Below are positions 36,330 to 47,959 of a stretch of DNA of 64,000 nt, in pieces. Every line of letters starts with the position of its first letter. The first letter of the stretch is position 1. The translations under genes were made by a program, and so were the position numbers. Origin of the DNA: Pseudoscleropodium purum (lineage: Eukaryota; Streptophyta; Bryopsida; Hypnales; Brachytheciaceae); the NCBI GenBank assembly GCA_963969395.1, contig OZ017796.1, forward strand, positions 48,040,243 through 48,104,242, in the 5' to 3' direction. Below the pieces are notes generated by a model that searched no databases, had not been told where the DNA came from, and was given only the letters and a program-made list of their open reading frames with translations.

Positions 36330-38010
36330 TTAGGAATTCAAAGAAGGGTCCTTGGATCCAAGGAGCCCTTCTTGGTGCCAAAGGACTCTCGCAAAGAAAG
36401 TTCTTCAAAACCTAAGAATTGGTCCTTGGAATGGAAAGAGGACTTTCCTTCCTTAGTACCAAATGGCTCTTTCAAAAAAGACTTCTTTTTTTACTTTTTA
36501 TAAGAGTGCTATAGTGGCGATCACTTAAAATTTGGTGACGTATCATAATTCTACGTTCATCCACTTTTTAGACCAAAATACACTTTTCAATCACATCCAT
36601 ACACTTTTTCATCCAAATTTGGCAATTTCATCCACATTTTTCATAGAAAAGAAAAAAATGGGCAACAAAATATTTCTTTTATGCTACGAAAAATAATCAT
36701 ACATTTTGAGATGGTGCAATTTGGCCACATGGTGCCAAAATAAAAAAGGGTTTAGTGGAATCCAAGAAAGGCTCCTTGGATCTGAAGTGCCTTTCCTTGG
36801 CACTCAAGGACTCCCACAAAGAAGGCTTGCCAAAACCCAACTAAGGCTTCTTGGATCCAAAAAGTCCTTCCTTGGTGCTAAAGGGCTCCTAGAAAAAGTT
36901 GCTCAAATTTGGGAAGCCCTTCCTTGGTGCCAAAGGGCTTTCCTTTAATGTTTAGTGGGTCGTCATTATCTTTAATTCTTGATACCATACAATACTCTAG
37001 ACCACAAATCCAAAGAGCCATTTCTTAGTACAAGTGACTCCTTTAATTTTGAGGTATGTCATATGATAGACTCTTGGTGTCACAGAAAATTCTTTAGATC
37101 AAAGAAGCCATTTTTTAGTACCAGAGGAATTTTCCTTGATTTATTCTAGTATAACATTAGATAGATTCTTGGTGCCATAGAAGGTTCCAAACTTCAAATC
37201 CAAGTAGACATTTCTTAGTACAACTAATTTTTCCTTCATGTGTTTAGTATGTCATTAGATAGATTCTTGGTGCTACAAAAGGCTCTCCAAATCAAAAGTA
37301 CCAATGGATTTTACTTCATTTTTGGGGTAAAGCATTTGATAGACTTTTGGTGCAATAAAAGGCCCTTTGAATCAAAGTAGCCATTTTTTGACACCAAAGG
37401 ATTGTCCTTCACTCCTTCACTTTTGGAGGGTGTCATTCAAAAGTCTTTTGGTTGTTTATTAAAGTTTTGTAGCCTTGGAAGGGTCTATTAGATCTTAGAA
37501 ACCTTACTGTGGTGCCAAAAAAATTTCCTTCAATTCTTTTAGGTTTGTCATTAGAAGGACTCTAGAATCTTTGAAAAGGTCTATAAGAGCCAAAAAAAGG
37601 CTTCTTTGACTAGAAGAGCCATTTTGGGGTTGAAGGTGAGTCTCTCTTCATTTTTTGTGATGTAATTGGAGAGACTTTTGGTTGGTGCCATAGAAGGCTC
37701 TTTGGGTCCAACAAGTCATTTGGGTGATGCCAAGGAGTTCTTTCTCAATTTTTGGGGTGTCATTTGAGAGACTCTTGGTTCTTTGTCAAGGTCTTTGGGT
37801 TCTCTCATATACTAAGAACTTCCTTTGGTGCTCAAAAAATCTCTCTTTAAATTTAATCCATTGTCCCCAGTAGGATGTGGGGTTCTCTATAAAAGGCTCT
37901 TATTTAGTGCCATAGAAGGGTCTTTTGAGCCAAAGTACTAATCCTTCATGCCAAGGTCCTTCCATCAAAACAATTGGTGTGTCATTTGAAAAACTCTTAG
38001 TTCTTCGTGA
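36330..38010. repeat. degenerate ~100-bp satellite
   Basis: About sixteen imperfect units, each with GA(T/G)AGACTCTTGGTGCCA, GAAGGCTCTTTG, AAGCCATTTTT and CAAAGGA-TTTCCTTCA segments. Units vary from about 80 to 110 bases. Strong divergence implies an old array. Open frames through it are incidental. Confidence 0.8.
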
Positions 38011-39358
38011 ATGGCTTAGTCAAGTGGCAAGGGATTGGCTCTCAGATCCTAGTGCCACTAGTACCACTTGTGAAGCACACTTTTGGGTACTAATATAAGC
38101 ACCATTTGTACTTTTTTAAATACTAAAGTGCAATGGGCTCAAAATATTTTTTGAAAATTAAGCTATAGTACTTAAAATGTATCAAATATAAGATTTTATG
38201 GCACTTCAATCCTTCAATATATTAAAATGTATATTTCCTCTACAAAATATAATCTCTAAATTTCACTTCTTACTCTAGTATAGTAAGTATGAAGATATAT
38301 GGTTTTTACCTTACATGTACAACTTGATCTTCATATTCTTACGAAATGAATATTTTGAAGCCCTTCATTGATGTAAGATATGGATTCTGTATTAATTTTA
38401 TATCAACAAAAAGTTTCTTGTAAAAAAGTATGTTTGAGATTTAAAAGTATAGTCCTACCATATCCTTTAAGCAATTAAACTTGTAAAATTGTTTCTTTTA
38501 AATATCAAAAGTACAGAACATCCATAAAGTTTGATTTATATATATTCAAATCTATAGAAAAAACCAATGACATTTATAAACGGTTTGAAAATGAAATAAT
38601 GCCAAAGTTGGCCTTCAAATTTGTAGAGAAATTCCTCATTTAGATTGATTCTAGAATCATGTATATTGTTCTTTTCTCAACAACAATTTCAAATATTCTT
38701 AGACAATGCCATTCCTTTGGCAAAGCCCCATAAAGAAAGTAATATATTGTTGCGTATATGAATATGGCATCCTTCAAATGTTCACTAAAAAAAAGTTCTT
38801 ATTTCACTTGGTATTTAAGCTTCACCTTAGAATTTTAGCTACTAAAACTGTTCTAATCTAAAGAATATTTTCACCCAATGGATTTCCATTCATTTCCAAC
38901 TAATGACAAATGGGGCCAAGTATAGGTCTTAAACCATAGTGCATAGAAACCATGTTTCTAAAAATAATCAATCAATGTCCATGATTTTCATAAGGATAAA
39001 GAAGACAAAGAAGTTAGGGTGAAAGCTCAATCCAGAAGTGAAAAAAATGTAGGAAGAAGTATGAAAAGACATTTGAAGGCATGTACAAAAGCAACAAGAG
39101 GAAAGATTGGGTTGCATCATGTAGCCTTGTCACATAAATATGGTATTTCTTCAAGGAGCCAAGAATCCTTGAATCTTTATTTCTTCTATAAAAAACTACC
39201 TTTTTTTTTACAAAGAAATTATTCTATCATTCGTCTTTTTATATTCTTTTGAAAATAATACTTGAATGTCAGATTTGCATGTTAGATAAAATTTATACAT
39301 TCCGAGCGGGGGCTTAACCTCTAAAGTCCCAAGGCCTTGTTTTCATTAACTGTCTTTG
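38011..39358. other. AT-rich intergenic DNA
   Basis: No gene. The phrase TTAACCTCTAAAGTCCCA at 39313 recurs in related form at 134 and 20092, hinting at a common repeat that I could not delimit. Confidence 0.55.
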
Positions 39359-40950
39359 TGGCCGAGTTACACCATTACTATGGCCAGGTTACACCATCCC
39401 TGTGGCCGGGTTACACCATCCCTATGGCCGGGTTACACCATCCCTGTGGCCGGGTTACACCATTACTATGGTAGTTTTACACCATCACTATGAACGGGTT
39501 ACACCATCCCTGTGGCCGGGTTACACCATCCCTGTGGCCGGGTTATACCATCACTACGGCCGGGTTACACCATCACTGCGGCCAGGTTATACCTTCACTA
39601 TGACAGGGTTACACCGTCTTTGTGGCTGGGTTACACCATTACTGTGGCCGGGTTACACCATCACTGTGGCCGAGTTACACCTTCACTATGACAGGGTTAC
39701 ACCGTCTTTGTGGCCGGGTTACACCATCCCTGTGGCCGGGTTACACCTTCACTATGACAAGGTTACACCGTCTTTGTGATCGGGTTACACCATCCCTGTG
39801 GCCAGGTTACACCATCACTGCAGCTGGATTACACCTTCACTATGACAGGGTTACACCGTCTTTGTGACCGGGTTACACCGTCTTTGTGACCGGGTTACAC
39901 CATCATTGTGGCCAGGATACACCATCATTGTGGCCAGGTTACACCATCATTGTGACTGGATTATACCATCCCTGTGGCCGGGTTACACCATCACTGCGGC
40001 CGGATTACACCTTCACTATGACAGGGTTACATCGTCTTTGTGACCGGGTTACACCATCACTGTGGCCGGATTACACCTTCACTATGACAGGGTTACACCG
40101 TCTTTGTGGCCGGGTTACACCATCCCTGTGGCTGGGTTACACCATTACTATGGTGGGGTTATACCGTCTTTGTGACCGCATTACACCATCACTGTGGTCG
40201 GGTTACACCATCACTGTGGTTGGGTTACACCATCATTGTGGCCAGGTTACACCATCACTGTGGCTAGGTTACACCATCACTGTGGCCGGGTTATACCATC
40301 ACTGTGGCCAGGTTATACCATCACTGTGACCGGGTTACACCATCCCTGTGGCCGGGTTACACCATCTTTGTGGCCGGGTTACACCATCACTATGGCCGGG
40401 TTACACCTTCACTATGGCCGGGTTACACCTTCACTATGGCCGGGTTACACCTTTACTATGACAGGGTTACACCGTCTTTGTGGCCGGGTTACACCATCAC
40501 TGCGGCCGGATTACACCATCACTGCGGCCGGATTACACCTTCACTATGACAGGATTACACCGTCTTTGTGACCGGGTTACACCATCACTGTGGCCGGGTT
40601 ACACCTTCACTATGACAGGGTTACACCGTCTTTGTGGCCGGGTTACACCATTACTATGGTGGGATTACACCATCACTATGGCCGGATTACACCGTCTTTG
40701 TCACCGGATTACACCATCACTGTGGTCGGGTTACACCATCATTGTGGCCGGGTTACACCATCACTATGGCCGGGTTACACCATCACTGCGGCCGGGTTAC
40801 ACCTTCACTATGATAGGGTTACACCATCTTTGTGGCCAGGTTATACTATCACTGTGACCGGGTTACACCATTGCTATGGCTGGGTTACACCATCATTGTG
40901 GCCGGGTTACACCATCACTGTGACCGGGTTATACCATTGCTATGGTTGGG
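39359..40950 (+). repeat. 22-bp GGTTACACC minisatellite, main array
   Basis: About 72 units of 22 bases with the pattern GGCCGGGTTACACCATCACTGT and variants (CTTCACTATGACAG, GTCTTTGTGGCC). Because 22 is not a multiple of 3, one frame cycles through three unit phases. The array lacks stops in that frame, which produces long repetitive open frames (up to 147 codons) that I regard as artefacts. The array is cut by family A element 1; the remnant lies at 44249-44300. Confidence 0.95.
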
Positions 40951-41224
40951 TGTCGCAGCTTAAAATTTTGATTTTCTTAGTATACACCAAAATAGGAACG
41001 GAAACTAGCCATTAGGGAACCGGATCCGATTAGGTGGGGAAAGAAAACTCAAAATTAGCACGGAACGAGAAGTAGTGGGCCTCTTGGATCTAATCCGGTC
41101 AGGAGTAACTAACGACGGAAACGGAATGCAACATGGATTAGGTCTAGGACTGGATTATGATGATGAACCGGATAATGATGATGAACCGGATTCATGATGA
41201 CGAAACCGGAAAGGGTCCAGAGAC

Positions 41225-41231
41225 TATATAA
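41225..41231 (+). promoter_or_regulatory. TATA box of the family A gene, element 1
   Basis: CTATATAAGGAGG, conserved in all four copies (52667 in element 2; equivalent - strand positions in elements 3 and 4). It sits about 175 bases before the ATG and probably drives the element's gene. Confidence 0.65.
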
Positions 41232-41399
41232 GGAGGAGCTTTCACTGTTGCACCCCCTTTTAGAAACTCGACCTTGAGAGCGCGCGGTTGAGTTTTTGCG
41301 TTTGTGCGTTTGTGTTCTGCTTGTTTTGATTCCGGTTGAGATCGGAGAGAGGAAGTGAGGAACGGGACGTGCGGCTAGGAGAGAGTGAGGTAGATTGGA

Positions 41400-43064
41400 A
41401 TGGGAATGCCTCCGCTACGTAGGTCTAGACCAACGAGTCCCTCTGAAGGTGAGGTGAAGCTCCGGAAAGTTATTCCGGTTATTCCCTCCACAGAGCCGGA
41501 AAAGTCTCAACTCATGGAGGATCTCAAATCCATGGGTTGCCTAGGGTTTGCCGAGAAACCCTAGGGTTTTAGGGAGGAGAGAATGGTCAAGGAGCTCCTC
41601 GGAAAGTTGTCCAACCAGTTTGACAACACCGTGAGAGGAACTCCCGTCAGCTGGAACGAGGGGATGTGGAGAACGGTTTACGGTTTACGGGCAGGAGGTT
41701 TAGGGATGGTGAACTGGAAGGATGAGTTTGTCCGAGGCAAGTTCTAGGGAGCCGTCAACCTGAAGGACGGATACGCGGTCGAGGATTGCGTGGATGACCG
41801 ACACTGTCGGCTTCTGCAATTCTTGGTTCCAGTCCTTCACCCGGAAAAGCCGACCAGGGTGACGATCACCCTCGGCAACACCATTTTCGGTGCCCTCAGT
41901 GGTACCTGGAAAGTGGACTGGGCACGGATCATTTCCGATCTCGTGGCCCAGCTTGTTAGTAGGGTTGGGAAGAAGAGGGCCACTTCAGTGTGCCCTTACC
42001 TCTTCCACCTCTATCGGGAACACCAAGTCCTCACCGACGCGGAGGAGAAGGTGTAGAGGACTCAAGAAGTCCTCCTGCAGTATGGGGAGTCGGAAACGGA
42101 TGACGAGGCCGAATCCGATTTCGGGTCAGACCGGGAGTCGAGCGAGGAGGAGGAGGAGTCGATGCCGCCGATCAAGCGACAGAAGTTGACGCCTCCACAC
42201 AAGCGCGGGACACCTCCCGGTCAAGACAGACCGGCCCCGGAAGAGAAACCGGAAGCCGAGAAGACCGTTTCCGGGGAAGACCCGGAAATGCAAGATCCGT
42301 TCAACGGTCTGATCAACGTCCTCTGCAACATCAGGGCGGATTGGGAGGTCAAGCACAGGACGCTTGCGGCGATCGGAAAGTTGGTAGGTGCGCCACCGGA
42401 CAGCAAGTTGGCAAAACAGGTGGCGGAGTGCATCACCAATCCGGAAGAGACCCGGAAACAGGAAGCGGAGATCCGCCGGTTACAGGAGGAGGTGGACACC
42501 CTTAAGGCCAGTCTTTTTGCCTATCGGGAAGACGTGACGGCCACCCGGGAGATGGCGTAGGAGACTCGGAAGATAGCCGAGCGAATCAAGGCGACCCTAG
42601 GAGAAACCGGAACAGCCACCGCCAAAGCGAAGCTCTTCGACGAGAAGATCCACGAAGAGAAGAAACTATCCGGTTCCCGGATGGTCCGGATTCTCACCGG
42701 CTTCGCTGAGCAAGTGGAGACGGCAATGGTAGAGGGGCGGAAGGCTGCGGACCAGATTGAGGAAAGCAGCCGGAAGCTGACTAGAGCGACGTGCTCCAAG
42801 AGGATACATCTTTCGGATATCTCGCTACCGGATATCTTTCCGGATGCAACCATTCAGAAGGATAGGAAGGATTGGACTCCTGAATCCAAGAAGTCTGCAC
42901 GGGCTGAGACTCCAGGCACGAGACCGGATATCACAATCGACCTGGAGTCTTCACCCGGATCGAATCCTGCGGAGGGGGAACGGGTCCGGAACCTGAGTGA
43001 AGTCTTCGAGGAGTTGGTCCCGGAGATTGGAAGCCCGACAATAGGATCTAGAGTTGTAGAGTAG
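41400..43064 (+). pseudogene. family A coiled-coil protein, element 1 copy
   Basis: One frame of 555 codons from MGMPPLRRSRP to GSRVVE runs without indels but is broken by four TAG codons (41562, 41745, 42054, 42558). Architecture: a predicted helical N-terminal region (about residues 25-230) with RLLQFLVPVLHPEKP and CPYLFHLYREH; an acidic Glu/Ser run followed by basic KRQK (about 245-265); a second helical piece; a long Glu/Lys/Arg coiled coil (about 340-430); a polar tail. I recognise no enzyme motif or zinc knuckle. A gag-like or DNA-binding structural role is possible. The TAG at 42054 is shared with element 2. Confidence 0.8.
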
Positions 43065-43217
43065 ATAGGATTTTGGATTTCAGTTAGGAGTAGGAGCGGA
43101 TCCGGATCCGGATCCGGCTCAACAGTATTAGGTTAGACCGGAAGATTAGATTAGGTTGGCGGCGGACCCCTACGGGTTTTCCGCTTCTTTTTGTGCTTTT
43201 AGGGTTTTTACCCTTTG

Positions 43218-43226
43218 TATATAAAT
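43218..43226 (+). promoter_or_regulatory. second TATA box in element 1
   Basis: GTATATAAATCGG lies after the coding region and is conserved in the other copies. If the unit is an LTR, this is where the retroelement promoter would be expected, with about 1 kb of R-U5 behind it. Otherwise it may be a chance AT word. Confidence 0.4.
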
Positions 43227-44248
43227 CGGTTCCTGCGATGGGAATTGGGAGTTTTTCATTTTGCAAACTTCTTGTACCTTTCTATTCTCTTCATTGTGTG
43301 TCTCTCTCCAACGCGACAGGATTGTATGATGTGGAGTTAGAATAGTACGAGCCGGTTTGCGAGTGATTTCTCCCCTTGGTGTTTCTTTTCCGATCCTAGG
43401 TGCATGTGAGTAGGTATCGAAGAGTTGGGAGTGAACTTAGTTCCTCAGCACATCTAGAATTTGAGATTCTGGGTGAGAAAGCCGTTGTTAGGCTAGGCGG
43501 GTAGGGAGGGATTCCTTAGCTGCGCTAGAACTCCCGGGTGGGAAATCCGGTTGAGTGTCCGATCTCCTGTGAGGTCTCACCACCCGTATGGGTAACGGAA
43601 GAACTTTAATTGATGTTGGAACGGACGGGTACACTTGTAACCACCTGTCTTCGCACGGATCGGAAGTAGCATCAAGGTCGTTGTAGTACGAGAGGGTCGA
43701 GTGTGGGGTCTTCATGTGACCTACAACCCGGATTGCTATCTAGGTTGTTGTGAAGGACCAAACCGGATCCGGATTAGCTTAGGAGTTTAGGAAGTAGGAC
43801 AGTGGGTCTTCAGCCACTATAAGTCACGGAAGGAGTGGTGGGCCTACCACTCTCAAAATTAAGCGGCGACCCCTTTGATGGTGAAACAGAGGCAAAACTA
43901 AACCGGATAGGATTACGGATACATGATGACTATCCCGACTGGATTGGTCAGGACGGATTTCCAGGATCGGAAGTTGTAAGATCCTGGGATTTGGGTATTT
44001 GTATGGACCGGATAGTTAGTAGGACCGGAAGAAGGAGAAATCCGGTCTATAGTTATCCGGTGTGGTGGTGTTTCTGGTTTTAGATCTAGGACCGGAAAGT
44101 AAGATTGGGATACTGACTGAGCTTAACTACTTAATAGAGCTAGATACTTCATAGGATCTCGTGGGTTCGATCTTTAGAGTCACTTAGTTATACTCTAGAG
44201 CGATTTTTGTGAGTATAATGGGGAATTGACCTGCCCTGTGCTGCGACA

Positions 44249-44300
44249 CTGGGTTACACCATCTCTATGGCCAGGTTATACAATCTTTGTGGCCACATTC
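44249..44300 (+). repeat. remnant of the 22-bp minisatellite
   Basis: About two units (GGGTTACACCATCTCTATGG and the next) continue the array of 39.4-40.9 kb on the other side of element 1. This proves that the element inserted into a pre-existing array. Confidence 0.9.
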
Positions 44301-47300
44301 AATTCATGGAAATTAATTTCCTTCTTTTTTCAAGGGTAAAGGAAAAATGAACACCAATTTAACCCTTAGTCCTACAACAACCATTTCAAGGTTGTTCCCA
44401 AACTTTGTGCAATAATTCTAGGCCCAAAATACTTCATTTAAAAATCGTTTTTGGCTCCTTCTTGTAAAAAGTTGAATTTTCTAGCACCATTTATTTTCAA
44501 AACTAAGGTTTTTACCCTAAACTGAAAACTTATTAAGGAAATAGTTTAGAAATGCCTAGTGTTGAAAAACTTACTACATACTTGGAAAAACTATTAATGT
44601 TCTTATTACTAGATCTTTTGCATTTTGGCACAAATCAATAGAAACCAAAATTTTAGCCCAAAAAATCAATTACTATTCCAAGATAGAAATTGGATTTAGG
44701 ATGGCATTTTGAAGTTATGTCTTCCAAATTCATTTGTAGGGAATTTGAAAACAATTTTTTGATTTTGAAAAGATGCAAACTCTTTACTTTCCGTGCTTCA
44801 CATTCTCTTCTTTGATATTGACTTCCAAAAAATTATAGAACTAATATTTAATAATACATTTGGCTTTTGTCCAAATTCCTTGGGCTTTGAGGGGTTACCC
44901 TATAAATGAACTCCAATATCAAGAATCATGGAATTTAAAAAAAAATGGGTGATGATTAAAATTTACAACTTCTTAATACTATAGACTTTACATTTGTTCT
45001 TCCATAGTGAATTCTAATAAAATCAGTGTATTCTTATATAGTATTTGACATATTTAGTGTCATTTTCATGGAATATTGCCATTTTAATGAATTCACCATT
45101 CCCATATTAATCAAGTTGTTTTTCACCATTTCCTTAGGAGTAGAAAAAGAGGCACTGTTTTATAATGAGGACACTCAAATCATGGAAGTCATGAAATTGA
45201 ACTAGAATAGGCAAAGACAAAATTATACAAGTCATCAATAAACTTGAGGCTTGACATTCATACCCACATTCAATCCATGCAACTTATACATTTCTTTGTT
45301 TTCTAAGGGATTAAAAAATAGCCCCATTTCTTGTGATTTAGTAAAGGCACTCTATTTGCAAAACTCATAGTATATGAATAGAAATGCACAAAGAAACAAA
45401 TCTACAAATCGTAAATGTTGGAAAAACTCAACATTCATGCCCACATGGAATCCATGCTTTCTTTTCTTCTATTTTCAAAGAGTTTGAAAACAAATTCCTA
45501 TTTCCTAGATCAGGCACTTCATTCCAAAAACTCATAGAATACAAACGGAAAGGAGCAATCAAAGAAAAGGACAAATTGTATACATTGACATCCATACCCA
45601 CAAACACATCATACATTCAATTTGACCTTCATTACATAAAGAAAGATACACCTAGTTCGAGTTCATTAAGCTCAAGTTTCTGAACTCATGGAATTGGAAT
45701 GCAAAGGGACAAGGAATAAAATGGAAAAGTCATAAATATTGTAGAGACTTGAATATCATGTTTGTTTTCACAATGTGCATTTTTTACATTTAGGGTCTAA
45801 ATAATAAAACCACATCCAATTTTAGTTAAGGGTTTTAGGGTTGCTTTGATCATAGACATTTCCATATCATACAATTTTTCCTTTCATTTTTCCAAAAGAA
45901 CACAAATAGATGAAGATTTTCAATTAAAAGAGCTCAAAATAAAGAAGCCATGCAATGTTTGGGTTTACTTTGTATCTAAAGAAAAGTACACCTGATTTTA
46001 TTTAAAGAAAATGAAGTCTCCAAACTCATGGAACATAACCCCTACAAGACCAAGGCCTTTTGGGGGGCCAAAAAACACTCAAAACTACCAATTCTATAGC
46101 AAAAGATTGAAAAAAAAAGTTGTAATTGTTTTTTTCACATCTAACCATAGGATCTTACACCTAATTAGTATGAAATGCATGGAAAAATTTTTAAAAATGA
46201 GAGGGACACAATGAGAACATTCTTTGTAAGATCTCCAAGTAGAAATAAAAAATGTTGAGTATCAAGTAGTGTAGCTTGGCCTCCAAATACACCTTGACAC
46301 TTCTTGGTCCCAAAAAGTTTCACCAACGTAGCCTGGCCTTGTGTCCTATAGAGGCAAAAGGACACTTTTTCAACTTTTTTCTTCCTTGCAATGAAATTTG
46401 TTTCATTTGTATCAAAAAAAAAATCGAATTGATCGATATTACTAGACAATACCTTTGGACTTGATTTATTTATTCCATTTGGTTCATTCCTTTCAACTAC
46501 AAGTCCAAACTTGACTATTTTCACACTTAGTTTACTCTATAAGCTACTTCCTCTAGTTTCAAATAGGACAAACTAATCTATATACTAAGTTGGTTGGCCC
46601 CCTAATTCAACTAGTTGTTGACCTGTAGTCACGCTAATTTTGGAGGCCAATGTTTGGTAATGCAAATTCCTATTTGGAGTTGCAGCTTGCAAATTTAGGA
46701 TGTTAAACCGTAGAATACTAGTCCAAATCGGTGCTTTTGGCTAACTATAGTGGAAAAAGGGCTAGTGGATATGTAGTTGAGTTGGATTCCAAGTGGGTAG
46801 TTCAATTGTGTTGGATTTTGATCGTTGTGAGTCAATTTGGTGGAGTTGAAGAAGTGCCTAGTGGGTATTTAGCCCTCTCTCCCAATTTGGATTTGGACCG
46901 AGTGTTGAGTTGAGCCCACTGCAAGTCCAGCCCTATGAAGGCTTAATTTCTTTTATGTATTTTTGGCATGTTATTCAATTGTGAATCTAGTATTGGTTGT
47001 GTCATTGTAGTTGGTTTAATAGTTGAGTTTAATATGTGAGAAAATTGAATGTCTAATTAGTATTATTAAATGGTGTGTTGGATTGAATTGGACTAAATTT
47101 GGAATTGGGTTGAAGACATGAGATTGGTTTAGGTTGAATCAAATTTTAATTAAAATTTATCTCCCTACTTAAATGTTTCCCTTGGATCGAACTTAATATA
47201 CTATATAGATAGTTACCTAATTGGCAACCAAACCCTTGTCTACATTTTGGTTAAAATAAAAAAATAAAACAAATAAAATAATAATAATTAAAAAAAAAAA

Positions 47301-47715
47301 ATGAAAGCTAAAAGAACAATTAGGCAGCTTCTAAAAATATTTTTTTATGTCAAATACTTCACTTTAAGAATGGGAAAATATTATTAGGGGATTTAATATG
47401 GAATATTAGATGAATTTAGTTAGTAATCATTACAACTTAAAAATAAATAAATAAATAGCGTGAGAATTAAAGAGCAATATAAAATTCCCGAGAGTATTAA
47501 TTAAGAAGAATAGAGATAAAGAAAAGATTTTAAGAAAATTGGAAGAGAAAGAAAATAAGGAAAAAGAAAAGTAAAAGGAATAATTGAAAATAAATTATTG
47601 GGAATTTATTTTTAGAAGATACATTTATAAGTGGCTGGTAATAAATAAGGGGATATAGATTTTAGAAAATCATATGAAAATTATTAAATAGGGTATAATC
47701 TGTAAATGCTTTGAG
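44301..47715. other. AT-rich intergenic DNA
   Basis: No supportable gene. A purine-rich, A-rich stretch lies at about 47255-47590. Open frames (the longest 119 codons) look compositional. Confidence 0.6.
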
Positions 47716-47959
47716 CAATTAATAGAACGGTTAAACCGGGTAAGGGTAATGAACACTTTGAGTGACCATGAAGGGCCCCCTAATTGAGTACACTTGTAAA
47801 ATGGCGGCATAGTAACCGGTTAAACCGTTCTTCTTCTTCTTCTTGCTCTGAATCACTGTTTGCTTGAAGCTTTGAGCGATTTCGTTGTGAAGGCGCGTGT
47901 AGAGCTTTTAGCAGAGTATGATCGTGAGTGAGAAACAACTTGGCGTGCTGTTTGAGTAA

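Larger units (their letters stand above)
40951..44248 (+). mobile_element. family A element 1 (3.3 kb, TGTCGCAGC ends)
   Basis: Starts TGTCGCAGC and ends GCTGCGACA, a 9-bp inverted terminus with TG...CA ends. It is inserted in the 22-bp minisatellite; the flanking pentamers TTGGG and CTGGG match at 4 of 5. It contains a TATA box (41225), a decayed gene (41400-43064), a CCGGAT triplet run (43094-43116), a second TATA box (43218) and about 1 kb of non-coding 3' sequence. No polymerase, integrase or transposase frame and no long direct terminal repeat are visible. The same unit occurs three more times at 51.7-61.6 kb. It could be a solo LTR with a gene inside its U3 part, or a distinct non-autonomous element. 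Confidence 0.85.

Noticed and set aside
39402..41015. Repetitive proteins of 81-147 residues in the minisatellite
   Set aside because: The 22-bp unit lacks stops, so long frames appear automatically; the same sequence gives several overlapping frames.
41562..42560. Programmed amber readthrough in the family A gene
   Set aside because: TAG positions differ between copies and sister copies have Trp, Gln or Glu codons there; decay explains them better.
44160..44220. tRNA-like GGGTTCGATCTT segment near the family A end
   Set aside because: No cloverleaf arms or anticodon stem can be formed around it, and it repeats as part of the element in all four copies.
40951..44248. Family A as a DNA transposon with a 3-bp duplication and 10-bp termini (GTGTCGCAGC or TTGTCGCAGC)
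   Set aside because: This fits elements 1 and 3 but not element 2, whose perfect CCACC duplication requires 5 bp with TG...CA ends; a 5-bp model fits all four with at most one mismatch.
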